DNA of 64,000 nucleotides, taken from the NCBI GenBank assembly GCA_944324795.1, contig CALUXR010000002.1, positions 1 through 64,000 of the forward strand. Reading direction: 5' to 3'. Position 1 is the first letter of the stretch. Each line of letters opens with the position of its first letter. Position numbers and translations under genes: made by a program. The notes under the pieces are model-generated. The model saw only the letters and a list, made by a program, of their open reading frames with translations, did no database searches and had not been told where the DNA came from. Shown here in pieces: positions 41,601 to 48,918 of this stretch. Origin of the DNA: an uncultured Acholeplasmatales bacterium (GTDB taxonomy: Bacteria > Bacillota_I > Bacilli_A > Acholeplasmatales > Anaeroplasmataceae).

Positions 41601-42237
41601 AGTTAATGATAATAATCATATTATTACTGGTTCAAATTCTAAAGATGGACAAGATATTGGTGGTATTATTGGTCTTGTTCAAAATGATAGCAGTGTTAAA
41701 GAAATGAGTATCAATGTATCTGAATGTTATATTAGAACAGATCTTGGTTCTGGTAATAGTAGATATACTGGTGGTGTAATTGGTAGAGCTGATGATAGAA
41801 TTGAGGGAATGACTATTAATATTGAACATGTTATTTATGAAGGAACACACAAAGTAGATAATTATGCAGGTGGTATCATAAATTTCACAACAGGAATAAG
41901 CAAAATTAATATTACAGCTTGTGCAGCTAATATAACTACTTATAAATTAGGTAATAAATTAATAACTTGTGAAAAGAATAATAGTTCAATTACAGGTAGA
42001 TTCGCAATTAATTCAGGTAATGGATATACACTTGTTGAGGGTTGTGTAGGAACATATGGTGAATATAACGCAGATAGTTCTAATGATATATCATATGGTG
42101 TAATGAGATGTGACCCATATTTCTTTGGTCCAAATCAAAGTGATATGAAAAATATTGAACAAATTATTAGAATAGATATGGAAAATGTATGGACATATAT
42201 TTCTATTGATGGTGGATATAGATTTGGTTTAAAATAA
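38677..42237 (+). CDS. Surface pectate lyase, PL9-like, with Ig-like and beta-helical C-terminal regions
   Basis: 1186 residues. A lipoprotein signal (Cys 24) is followed by a right-handed beta-helix (about 35-440). It shows the PL9 pattern: YASPNGTENGTGTKDNPL, then GGENADGFAAKLTVGYGN and CIAYRNSDDGWDLF, carrying the calcium-binding Asp residues and likely catalytic Lys. Ig-like segments (about 500-830) and a GLUG-like repeat region (FSGLLNGNGHTIKNI, about 850-1180) follow. It should cut homogalacturonan outside the cell by beta-elimination. A GGGGGTGGG site lies at the start; the second ATG is also possible. Confidence 0.85.
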   Translation: MMKYLSKILISLLAIGGILAINGCKKDEQPTETNENYLYASPNGTENGTGTKDNPLNGRFGLSSANPGQTVIFEEGTYKIDVPVFLSNIATASNPITIKAAEGAKVVIDFSGMEFLSTNRGITVSGNYYHIEGLEVVGAGDNGMYISGSYNTIENCVFHDNRDTGLQIGRGGSSMVTMDKWPAYNLIKNCTSYNNFDDQTGGENADGFAAKLTVGYGNVFDSCIAYRNSDDGWDLFAKQDSGNIGRVILYNCVSFENGYLYEKKSEVDMNNNPTTDPAYNTTLGDGIGFKLGGSIMKGDVLMYNCIAFNNKLHGVGDNSNPGVISVYNTTTYNNCAQINEETGQIDPNAKLEEGDTASANFSLARTEDSYNTYSGLLSYANNASLGVDEYRGVVYNSLFNDGANGYRLFEDYTDASSYVDSKSGNKYEQGLNDESFKSVKAPTGLNNPNIHKELRNEDGSINLGDFLVLKDETLAKLNDGNPIGASLNKSSWDEYEHYNNLGIDPELNENEAALMASYLALELTCNPNAVMQDFKLPTKYNGTEVIWYSSDPSILEVGSEEITSNSGSKEIIIKVNRPENDTKVKLTAKLIYNELYEDPDTYEITILDTVSTNKEFEVNVKAATPELGEVIINSDDKVILDKYDYYVEPTVEVLDASNYSGKKLTEGKEYTLTKTISYQTNKLENPTNIVGVYTTTPGIYTVTYEAKSTLNPNVTSSNSYKVYVVDPNEKISVLTSSVFVNKDGYRITGELSNVKANLYVLASDNPNATTEEIMQNGIKYEITDDMIDVLGNHDNSNGYYINMVVENSGQSETYRVSAKEVKIINISTEQEFYDLMNGTTSNDSSTIYSLTKDLDYTNFTWNPNSKNVEFSGLLNGNGHTIKNISIISDSDKDHMSIVNRLTGGTIMNLNFDNINIEGKSETKDVAERVGIIGRMYGGYVHNVDVTNISLYGYRRIGAIVGHVSDGDNYFSEISIVNDNNHIITGSNSKDGQDIGGIIGLVQNDSSVKEMSINVSECYIRTDLGSGNSRYTGGVIGRADDRIEGMTINIEHVIYEGTHKVDNYAGGIINFTTGISKINITACAANITTYKLGNKLITCEKNNSSITGRFAINSGNGYTLVEGCVGTYGEYNADSSNDISYGVMRCDPYFFGPNQSDMKNIEQIIRIDMENVWTYISIDGGYRFGLK

Positions 42238-42239
42238 TT

Positions 42240-42278
42240 AAAGGTGTGTGTAATTTAAATTGCACACCCTTTCCTCAT
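42240..42278 (+). terminator. Terminator of the pectate lyase operon
   Basis: A stem of at least 6 bp (42243-42248 with 42263-42268) just past the stop codon, with a bulge and more A-T pairs below it, then a T-rich stretch. Confidence 0.6.
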
Positions 42279-42284
42279 TATTAT

Positions 42285-42298
42285 TGAAAACGATTTCA
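42285..42298 (+). promoter_or_regulatory. Perfect cre-type (CcpA) site
   Basis: TGAAAACGATTTCA matches the catabolite-responsive-element consensus TGWAANCGNTNWCA at every position. A TATAAT (42303-42308) follows 4 bp later. The 338-bp gap (42238-42575) also holds an imperfect 10-bp hairpin (42352-42361 with 42370-42379) and a cre-like TAAAAGCGATTTTA (42412-42425). I see no gene in it. Confidence 0.65.
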
Positions 42299-42470
42299 TT
42301 ATTATAATGAAATAACACTAACAAAGAAGCACTAAATAAAAAGATATAGCTAAACATTTTTACCGTTAAAAGGATGTTTATCTTTTAAAGATGCTAAAAA
42401 CTGTTTTTTAATAAAAGCGATTTTAAACTAAGAAAAAACTAAAAAAATAAGAAAGCGTTTAATTATTTAC

Positions 42471-42499
42471 TTTACAAGCGCTTACAAGCGTTGTATAAT
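42471..42499 (+). promoter_or_regulatory. Promoter and tandem LacI-type operators of the transport operon
   Basis: TTTACA (42471-42476), a 17-bp spacer and TATAAT (42494-42499). AAGCGCTT (42476-42483) and AAGCGTTG (42486-42493) sit 10 bp apart in the spacer. AAAGCGTTT (42452-42460) lies upstream. The arrangement copies that before the pectate lyase operon. Confidence 0.75.
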
Positions 42500-42509
42500 T
42501 ACTACGATA

Positions 42510-42548
42510 AAAGGAAAGAAACTATTTAGGGGTTTGTTTCTTTTCTTT
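42510..42548 (+). promoter_or_regulatory. 5'-end stem-loop in the transport operon leader
   Basis: A 13-bp stem with one G-T pair (42510-42522 with 42536-42548) and a 13-base loop. It begins only about 4 bases from the predicted transcript start, a position typical of mRNA-protecting 5' hairpins. Confidence 0.55.
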
Positions 42549-42575
42549 ATTAGAGCTATTGCCTAGGGGGTACTA

Positions 42576-43199
42576 ATGAGTCTAGCTAAATACAGGGTTT
42601 TTGATTTGTTTTTGATATCAATTGTAGGGATTGTATCAGAAATAGCGGGGTGTTATTTGATTAATTTCTTTGTGCCAGTAGTAATTCCTGTTTTTGTAGC
42701 TAGCTTTATTATTATTTACGTTGCAATAATGCGCTGGGGGATATGGGGATTACTTGAAATTCCTATAATGGCCTTATCTACTTACATAGCAATTACTTTT
42801 GTTATTCCAAACACAAAGGTTAGTGACGAGTATCAACAAATTAATCAACATTTTATTACAATATTGGGGTTTGATTTAGCTGGTGCTTTATGGATTATTC
42901 CTAAATGCTTAGAAATGAAAGGAAAGCATGTAGTAGACACGATTCCTAAAAGAATAGGTATAGAAATATTAATATATCTTATAGGTACCATTCTTTGTTC
43001 ATTCTTATTATTGATATATAAGCAAAATTTGTTTATATCTTTAACTTCATTATTAGGAGAACAATTAATGTCATTAGTCATAACGATTGTAGTAATTGAA
43101 ATAATGCATAGTTTTTCTGTTATATATGATGTTAAACAATCATTTATTGATAAGAAGAAGGAGTTGGAATATGAAAAAAAATATTATTTAAAAAAATAA
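42576..43199 (+). CDS. Multi-pass membrane protein of unknown function
   Basis: 207 residues with about six hydrophobic segments and a basic C-terminal tail (DKKKELEYEKKYYLKK) likely in the cytoplasm. I do not recognise the family. The general look, with several helices and a MRWGIWGLLEIP turn, recalls small transporter subunits such as ECF S components, but no motif settles this. It is the first gene of the transport operon, with a GGGGG ribosome site, ending 18 bp before the permease start. A role in oligogalacturonide uptake or its control is inference. Confidence 0.6.
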   Translation: MSLAKYRVFDLFLISIVGIVSEIAGCYLINFFVPVVIPVFVASFIIIYVAIMRWGIWGLLEIPIMALSTYIAITFVIPNTKVSDEYQQINQHFITILGFDLAGALWIIPKCLEMKGKHVVDTIPKRIGIEILIYLIGTILCSFLLLIYKQNLFISLTSLLGEQLMSLVITIVVIEIMHSFSVIYDVKQSFIDKKKELEYEKKYYLKK

Positions 43200-43217
43200 A
43201 GAGTAGGAGTGAAGAGT

Positions 43218-44270
43218 ATGCAAAACGTTCAAGTCGTTGATGAACAACAAAGACGTGAGGCGATTCTTGATCAAATGGAACGTACTAAGTGGAAACGTAT
43301 AGCCTACGAAGTGAAGAAAGACTGGAGACTATATTTACTTTTAGTTCCGCTACTTGTATTTATGCTTTTATTTAAGTACTTACCTATTTATGGTACATTA
43401 CAAGGATTTAAGTTTTATTCACCTGCTAATGGGGTTATGGATAACTATTGGACAGGTTTATATTACGTTAAAGAGCTATTTACAGGTCAAGGTGCTCAAG
43501 AATTCTGGCGTGCATTTAGAAACACTTTTGTAACTAGTATGTATGGCTTGGTTTTTGGTTTCCCTATTCCAATTATCTTAGCTTTATTATTTAGTGAAAT
43601 TAAAGTTAGTTGGGCAAGAAGTGTATTCCAAGTATGTACATATTTACCTAAATTCTTGTCTACAGTTGTTGTTACAACAATTGTTGCCTTATGGTGTTCT
43701 GCTGGTTCAGGCGATTTAACTCAACCTGGTATTTTAACTAAAATATTCTTACAATTTGGATGGATTGATTATATACCGGGAACAACAAATGCTAGTGGTG
43801 GTGTACTTCAATATGCAAAATTCTTTAGACCAATCTATCAAATTACCAATGTATGGCAAGATGCTGGTTATGGATCAATTGTTTATTTTGCTGCTATTAT
43901 GGCTATATCACCAACAAACTATGAAGCTGCAAAAATTGATGGTGCTTCTAAATTACAAGAAATAAGATATGTTACATTCCCTGGAATGGCTCCAACACTA
44001 TCAATTATGTTAATTATGCGTATCGGTCAAATTTTAAATATCGGTTATGAAAAAGTTATGCTTTTATATGATAGAACCGATGATACTTATATTGAAACAG
44101 CCGATGTTGTATCAACTTTGATATATAGATGGAAGAGTGATGCTACAGCAGGTCCGGCATTTACTTCAATGGGTGTCGTTGCCGATCTATTCAACTCATT
44201 AATTGCGATGGTTCTAGTATTAGGTTCTAATGCAATTAGTAGAAGAGTATCTGATACTGCATTGTTCTAG
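43218..44270 (+). CDS. Lpl-type carbohydrate ABC permease, LplB-like
   Basis: 350 residues from the ATG at 43218; a GTG three codons earlier overlaps the GGAG ribosome site and is unlikely. After a basic cytoplasmic N-terminus, LYLLLVPLLVFMLLFKYLPIYG opens the first helix as in LplB/YteP permeases. The ATPase-contact loop NYEAAKIDGASKLQEIRYVTFPGM is present. It pairs with the next gene to form the membrane channel. The family imports oligosaccharides such as rhamnogalacturonides and alginate or galacturonide fragments. Confidence 0.9.
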   Translation: MQNVQVVDEQQRREAILDQMERTKWKRIAYEVKKDWRLYLLLVPLLVFMLLFKYLPIYGTLQGFKFYSPANGVMDNYWTGLYYVKELFTGQGAQEFWRAFRNTFVTSMYGLVFGFPIPIILALLFSEIKVSWARSVFQVCTYLPKFLSTVVVTTIVALWCSAGSGDLTQPGILTKIFLQFGWIDYIPGTTNASGGVLQYAKFFRPIYQITNVWQDAGYGSIVYFAAIMAISPTNYEAAKIDGASKLQEIRYVTFPGMAPTLSIMLIMRIGQILNIGYEKVMLLYDRTDDTYIETADVVSTLIYRWKSDATAGPAFTSMGVVADLFNSLIAMVLVLGSNAISRRVSDTALF

Positions 44271-44279
44271 GGGGAAAAT

Positions 44280-45131
44280 ATGAAAAGACTTACAACATCT
44301 GAAAAAGTATTTAAAATATTAGCATACACAATATTATTAATATTTTCAATAGCTTGTATTTACCCACTATGGTTTACTTTAGTTAATGCTTTATCTGGCA
44401 AACAAGTAGTTGACAACAACGAAGTATTGTTATATCCAATAGGATTTAACTGGATGGCTTTTGAACAAGTTTACAATAATAAGGCTTATTGGTTAGCTTA
44501 TTCAAATACTATATTCTATACTATTTATGGTACAGCTGTTTCAATGTTTGTCGCTGTCACAGGTGCTTATGCATTATCTAAACCTAGATTAATTTGGGGA
44601 AGAGGATTTAACTTCTTACTAGTATTTACAATGTGGTTTACTGCTGGTATGATTCCAACATATCAAAACTTCTTAAACTTAGGAATTAATAACAGATTTG
44701 GTTTCATATTAGGTATGGGTTTCAATGCATTCAACATTGTATTACTTCGTAACTATTTCTCAGGTGTACCTCATGAAATAGAAGAAGCTGCTACAATAGA
44801 TGGAGCAAATGAATTCCAACTATTAACAAAAATATATTTACCAATGTCTAAAGCATCACTTGCTACTGTTACAATGTTCTATGCTTTAAACAGATGGAAT
44901 ACATATTTCTGGGCGATGTGGTTATTAGATCCTGCTGAACAACCATTACAAGTATTTATGAGACAATATTATGATAATATGATGGCAGAACAAACTAATA
45001 GACAACCATATTCATTACGTGCAGTTCAATATGCTATGATTATATGCTCAATTATCCCAATTTGTATCGTTTATCCACAATTACAAAAATACTTTGCTGC
45101 TGGTGTAAACGTTGGTGGGGTAAAAGAATAA
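44280..45131 (+). CDS. Lpl-type carbohydrate ABC permease, LplC/YtcP-like
   Basis: 283 residues. The N-terminal helix (ILAYTILLIFSIACIYPLWFTLVNALSG split across the bilayer) and the loop HEIEEAATIDGANEFQLLTKIYLPMSKA match YtcP-type permeases. It should pair with the LplB-like subunit. A GGGGG ribosome site overlaps the upstream stop region. Confidence 0.9.
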   Translation: MKRLTTSEKVFKILAYTILLIFSIACIYPLWFTLVNALSGKQVVDNNEVLLYPIGFNWMAFEQVYNNKAYWLAYSNTIFYTIYGTAVSMFVAVTGAYALSKPRLIWGRGFNFLLVFTMWFTAGMIPTYQNFLNLGINNRFGFILGMGFNAFNIVLLRNYFSGVPHEIEEAATIDGANEFQLLTKIYLPMSKASLATVTMFYALNRWNTYFWAMWLLDPAEQPLQVFMRQYYDNMMAEQTNRQPYSLRAVQYAMIICSIIPICIVYPQLQKYFAAGVNVGGVKE

Positions 45132-45160
45132 AAAAGAAAAAATAAAGGAAGGAAAAAATA

Positions 45161-47365
45161 ATGAAAAGAAAAATTTTTGGTGCTTTAGCACTAGCTGGTG
45201 TTGCAGCTTTAGGTTTAGTTGGCTGTAAAGATGATACTCCAGCAGAATTCAATCCTACAGGATCTACAGATTCACCTGATGGATATATTGATGCAATTAT
45301 TTTATACAAAAACAATAGTGGTATGACTTACCAACAAGATGCTGCTACTACATTAGTAGATGGAACTTCTGCATCTAAAGGTGATTTATTACCTATGTGG
45401 AAAGAATTAGAAAAAGAATTTGGTGTTAAATTTAGAGATGCTGGCGATTATGCGCAAAATTCTACAAAAGATTCAGTAAACAAATATAGAAATGATGGTT
45501 ATAAAGGTAAAGATGGTCAAAATATTGAATTAGTAATGTCAACTAATTCTTTAACTAAAGATATGGCAAATGAAAAGAAATTATACCCATTAAATAAACA
45601 TTTAGATAAAATGCCTCATTTCAAAGAATATTTAGAAGAAAATCCAGCCGTTGCAGCTCAATTATATCAAGCTGATGGTAATATTTATTCTACTCCATAT
45701 TTTGATGGTAAAGATTCAGTAGAAAAATATTTAATGTTAAATACAGATTATGTAAAGATGTTATTAGATGATGAATATGATGGTAAAATTGCTGCAAATT
45801 CAAAAGTAACATCATATGATACTGCAACATTTAATAATGGAAATGCTGTATATACTCCATTCTATACAGAAAGTTTAAAAGGTAAAACAGTTTCTGTTGT
45901 TGGTACTGATGGAAAATTATACAAATTATCAATTAATTCAGATAAGAATCCTATTAAAATGCAAAATGATTTAGCTAGCAAAACAGGTGCTACATTAGTT
46001 CAAGCATTAAAAGATTATATTGATGAAGCGTATCGTTATGATGATGCTACAAGAGCATTATATCCAAATCGTTCTGATGTATTTGTTTCTGCAAGCGCTT
46101 GTTATAATATGGATGATTTAGTAGCTTTATTCCGTTGTGTAAAAGCCAACCCTAAATATTTATTAGACGATCCTGAAGCTAAAAACATCGAAGTGTTCTT
46201 CCCACGTTCTGGTGAATCTAACCGTGAACGTCAAGTATTAGAATTAATTTCTATGTTTGGTGTAAGAGGTATTTCAGCTGAATCTGAAAAATTATATTTT
46301 GATAAAAATGGTGATTTACAAGATATGCGTGTTAATAAAGATGCATATGATGCAATTAGAAAATTAAATGAAATGTATCAAGAAGGTTTAATCGTTCAAA
46401 ATTATCAAAATGGTTATAATAACGTAGCTAAAAACGAATGGCGTTCTACATTATTAGCTGAAGGAACTGGTTTCTCTTCATATGATTATACTGGTACTAC
46501 TTCTCCTTATGTAAAAGAAAAATCAAGATCTGCAAGTTATACAGCTGTATTACCTGCAGCAGCTATGTGGGATGTTGAAAAAGGTCCTAATGGTGAAGAA
46601 TTATGTGATTTAATCCACTTTTCTGAAGATTCAAGAGCATTAAAAGATGGTGGTTGGGTAATTCCTGCTGATGCTGATGCTGATATGATTGATAAATGTT
46701 TAGAAATTATGGATTTCATGTTCACTGATGAAGGTGCTGATTTACAAGATTATGGTCCAAATAACACTTCATATCGCGCAAAAGTAATTGAATATAATGA
46801 TGATCATAGTCGTAAGACTACAGCTGCAAATGATCCTGATGCTATGATGCAAGTTAATGGAAAAGATTGTATAATTATCGCTGAAGGCATTTTCACAGAT
46901 ATGGAAGCAAGAGATAAGAACTGGAATGACTATTATAGACAATTCATTGGTTCAACTCATGGTATTGGTCATATTCGTTCTGACGGTTTAGATTTTGAAA
47001 CAACAGTTCAATCTCTACGTGATGGTATGTCAAATGTTTCAGCAGCTATCGCTTGTGGTGCAATGTATATTTGTACAACTGAAACAACTGGTACATTCTT
47101 CTCATGTGCACCATCTGCATATTCAATTAACCAAACTCAACAAGGTTTAATTGATACAAATTGTAAAACTTTAAGAGATGTATGGAATGAAGATTCTAGT
47201 TCACAATCTACTGGTTATACAAAATTTGTAATTACAAATACTGAAATTACAGAAGCAGCCATTAACCTATTATTATCTGAACAAGTAATAAAAAATAACA
47301 ATGATTATTATCTAAAATTCTATAGACAAGCATACGAAGACTCTTTACAATATATAGAAAAATAG
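45161..47365 (+). CDS. Extracellular solute-binding lipoprotein of the Lpl transporter
   Basis: 734 residues, longer than most binding proteins but in the range of the LplA/YtcQ group. Lipobox LVGC (Cys 22) anchors it. The mature part shows the two-lobed binding-protein pattern with GWVIPADADADMIDKCLEIMDFMFTDEGADLQDYG near residue 500-540. It would capture pectin oligomers for the two permeases upstream. A long hairpin follows the gene. Confidence 0.88.
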   Translation: MKRKIFGALALAGVAALGLVGCKDDTPAEFNPTGSTDSPDGYIDAIILYKNNSGMTYQQDAATTLVDGTSASKGDLLPMWKELEKEFGVKFRDAGDYAQNSTKDSVNKYRNDGYKGKDGQNIELVMSTNSLTKDMANEKKLYPLNKHLDKMPHFKEYLEENPAVAAQLYQADGNIYSTPYFDGKDSVEKYLMLNTDYVKMLLDDEYDGKIAANSKVTSYDTATFNNGNAVYTPFYTESLKGKTVSVVGTDGKLYKLSINSDKNPIKMQNDLASKTGATLVQALKDYIDEAYRYDDATRALYPNRSDVFVSASACYNMDDLVALFRCVKANPKYLLDDPEAKNIEVFFPRSGESNRERQVLELISMFGVRGISAESEKLYFDKNGDLQDMRVNKDAYDAIRKLNEMYQEGLIVQNYQNGYNNVAKNEWRSTLLAEGTGFSSYDYTGTTSPYVKEKSRSASYTAVLPAAAMWDVEKGPNGEELCDLIHFSEDSRALKDGGWVIPADADADMIDKCLEIMDFMFTDEGADLQDYGPNNTSYRAKVIEYNDDHSRKTTAANDPDAMMQVNGKDCIIIAEGIFTDMEARDKNWNDYYRQFIGSTHGIGHIRSDGLDFETTVQSLRDGMSNVSAAIACGAMYICTTETTGTFFSCAPSAYSINQTQQGLIDTNCKTLRDVWNEDSSSQSTGYTKFVITNTEITEAAINLLLSEQVIKNNNDYYLKFYRQAYEDSLQYIEK

Positions 47366-47387
47366 ATTAACAAAAGTAGCTTAAAAA

Positions 47388-47416
47388 GTGGAAGGGGATA
47401 AAAATCCCCTATCCAC
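47388..47416 (+). other. Intercistronic stem-loop after the binding-protein gene
   Basis: A long GC-containing stem with one bulge (47388-47399 with 47404-47416), a four-A loop and no T-run after it. It looks like an mRNA-stabilising hairpin rather than a terminator. Confidence 0.6.
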
Positions 47417-47435
47417 AATTATTTAGGAGGTTATT

Positions 47436-47999
47436 ATGTTACAAAAGTTAACTAAACCAATTAATTTAATATATTTATTAGCCACTGTTGTAATATTTAT
47501 TGTTTCATTAGTTTATGCTACAGATTGTCAATTTTTTATGAATCAAGATAGTACTGTACCTGATGTTATCTTAAGTATAAGATCTAAAGTACAAACATCT
47601 AATGATTTTATATTCTATTTATTTGTAGTAGGAATTGTTGGATATATTGTTATGTGCATATTTGGCAATAACTATAGAAAAAAATTATTTAAGTCAAATT
47701 TTATTGTTGGTATAGTTGCTCCAGCAATTACAATTATCTTTTCAGTTATTACATTAATATTAATAATGAACGCTGTTTCTTATTATGGTACTAATGCTCA
47801 AGAAATTGAAGATTTTTATATGCTATATAATACAAGTTTAGACGATTATAAAACTACAGGTTTATTAGTTCTAGCTGCTATTTTAGTTATTGTTTATATT
47901 GTTATTGTTGCTGGATATTTAGTTTATACAATATTAAAATATAAACAAACAAAAGATGTTAATAGTGGAAAGGTGGTAAGTGAAAATGCAAGTAAATAA
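47436..47999 (+). CDS. Four-helix membrane protein of unknown function
   Basis: 187 residues with hydrophobic segments near 12-30, 58-78, 90-115 and 142-167, and a short polar C-terminus. No family is recognised. The operon position between the binding protein and the ATPase, and the AGGAGGT site, show it is a real expressed gene. It overlaps the next gene by 14 bp. A link to the transporter is inferred from context only. Confidence 0.6.
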   Translation: MLQKLTKPINLIYLLATVVIFIVSLVYATDCQFFMNQDSTVPDVILSIRSKVQTSNDFIFYLFVVGIVGYIVMCIFGNNYRKKLFKSNFIVGIVAPAITIIFSVITLILIMNAVSYYGTNAQEIEDFYMLYNTSLDDYKTTGLLVLAAILVIVYIVIVAGYLVYTILKYKQTKDVNSGKVVSENASK

Positions 48000-48900
48000 T
48001 GAAGTTATCCAAAGCTTAGAAGCTTATGAACCTACTACCATTGCAGCCATATCAAACCAAGTTTTAAAAACTATATACACTAAGGATAGAACAAAAGTTA
48101 AGCTTAAAACTAATTTTTCAAATTATAAAGTGATTTATAAACTTAGTGGATTAAATGCCGATTCATATAATAGTGATGTATTCCAAATCGTTGATAATCA
48201 ATTAATAGTTAATAGAATAGCAAATGAAACGTTTGATGCTAAATTATCTGTATATTTAATAGATAATTCTAAAGAAGTTTATATTAATTCTTGGGAATTG
48301 CATTTATTAACAGCAGCTCAAGCTGAAACATATGTGTTACAAGAAATGCGTTATAATAATAATAAAATATCATATACATTAGGATTGCTTGGTATTTTAT
48401 TTGCTTTATTCGCAGCTATTGTTATTTTCAATTCTGTAAAGCCTTCATGGCAAACTTTAGTATTTATGTTAATAACAATTGCTATGATTTTAATTGGTTT
48501 CTTAGCAAGTGAAAAAGTAAAAACATATAAATTGTCTTATGTGTATGTTTTATTCGCATTGGGCGTGATTTGTGCTATTTTGATATTCTGGCTACCATTA
48601 AATCTAATGATTCAATATGGGATATATACTAATGCTTTAGATATGCAGGCAGCTGGAGACACTTCCCAAAATTGGCAACAAATAGCAAGCGATGCTTCTA
48701 ACTTTTTAGGTGCTCCTATTGCAGCTAACGACACTGTTAGACAAGCAATGTTACCTACTAGTGGATATGTTAGAGGAATTATCATAATTATCGGATTAGT
48801 ATTAGCTGCAATTTGTGATATTTTAGGTGCTATTATAGCATATTTCAAAACAACAAAATTAAATAAATATTTAGACAGCTTACAAGCTGAAAAGAAGTAG
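47986..48900 (+). CDS. Membrane protein with N-terminal soluble domain, unknown function
   Basis: 304 residues from the ATG at 47986; a GTG two codons earlier sits too close to the AGGTGG ribosome site. Residues 1-120 are a soluble, beta-rich domain without signal peptide (NFSNYKVIYKLSGLNADSY), presumably cytoplasmic. About five membrane segments follow from residue 130, with a 60-residue polar loop (about 210-270). I do not recognise it. It lies just before the ATPase gene. Confidence 0.6.
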   Translation: MQVNNEVIQSLEAYEPTTIAAISNQVLKTIYTKDRTKVKLKTNFSNYKVIYKLSGLNADSYNSDVFQIVDNQLIVNRIANETFDAKLSVYLIDNSKEVYINSWELHLLTAAQAETYVLQEMRYNNNKISYTLGLLGILFALFAAIVIFNSVKPSWQTLVFMLITIAMILIGFLASEKVKTYKLSYVYVLFALGVICAILIFWLPLNLMIQYGIYTNALDMQAAGDTSQNWQQIASDASNFLGAPIAANDTVRQAMLPTSGYVRGIIIIIGLVLAAICDILGAIIAYFKTTKLNKYLDSLQAEKK

Positions 48901-48918
48901 TTAGGAGAGTGAATTTAT

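Noticed and set aside
41632-41850. Minus-strand ORF inside the pectate lyase gene
   Set aside because: Low-complexity antisense shadow in an AT-rich gene, without a ribosome site or family features.
46093-46100. AAGCGCTT followed by TATAAT inside the solute-binding protein gene
   Set aside because: The spacing does not fit a promoter, the bases encode a normal stretch of the protein, and the full 16-bp operator is not repeated. Probably chance.
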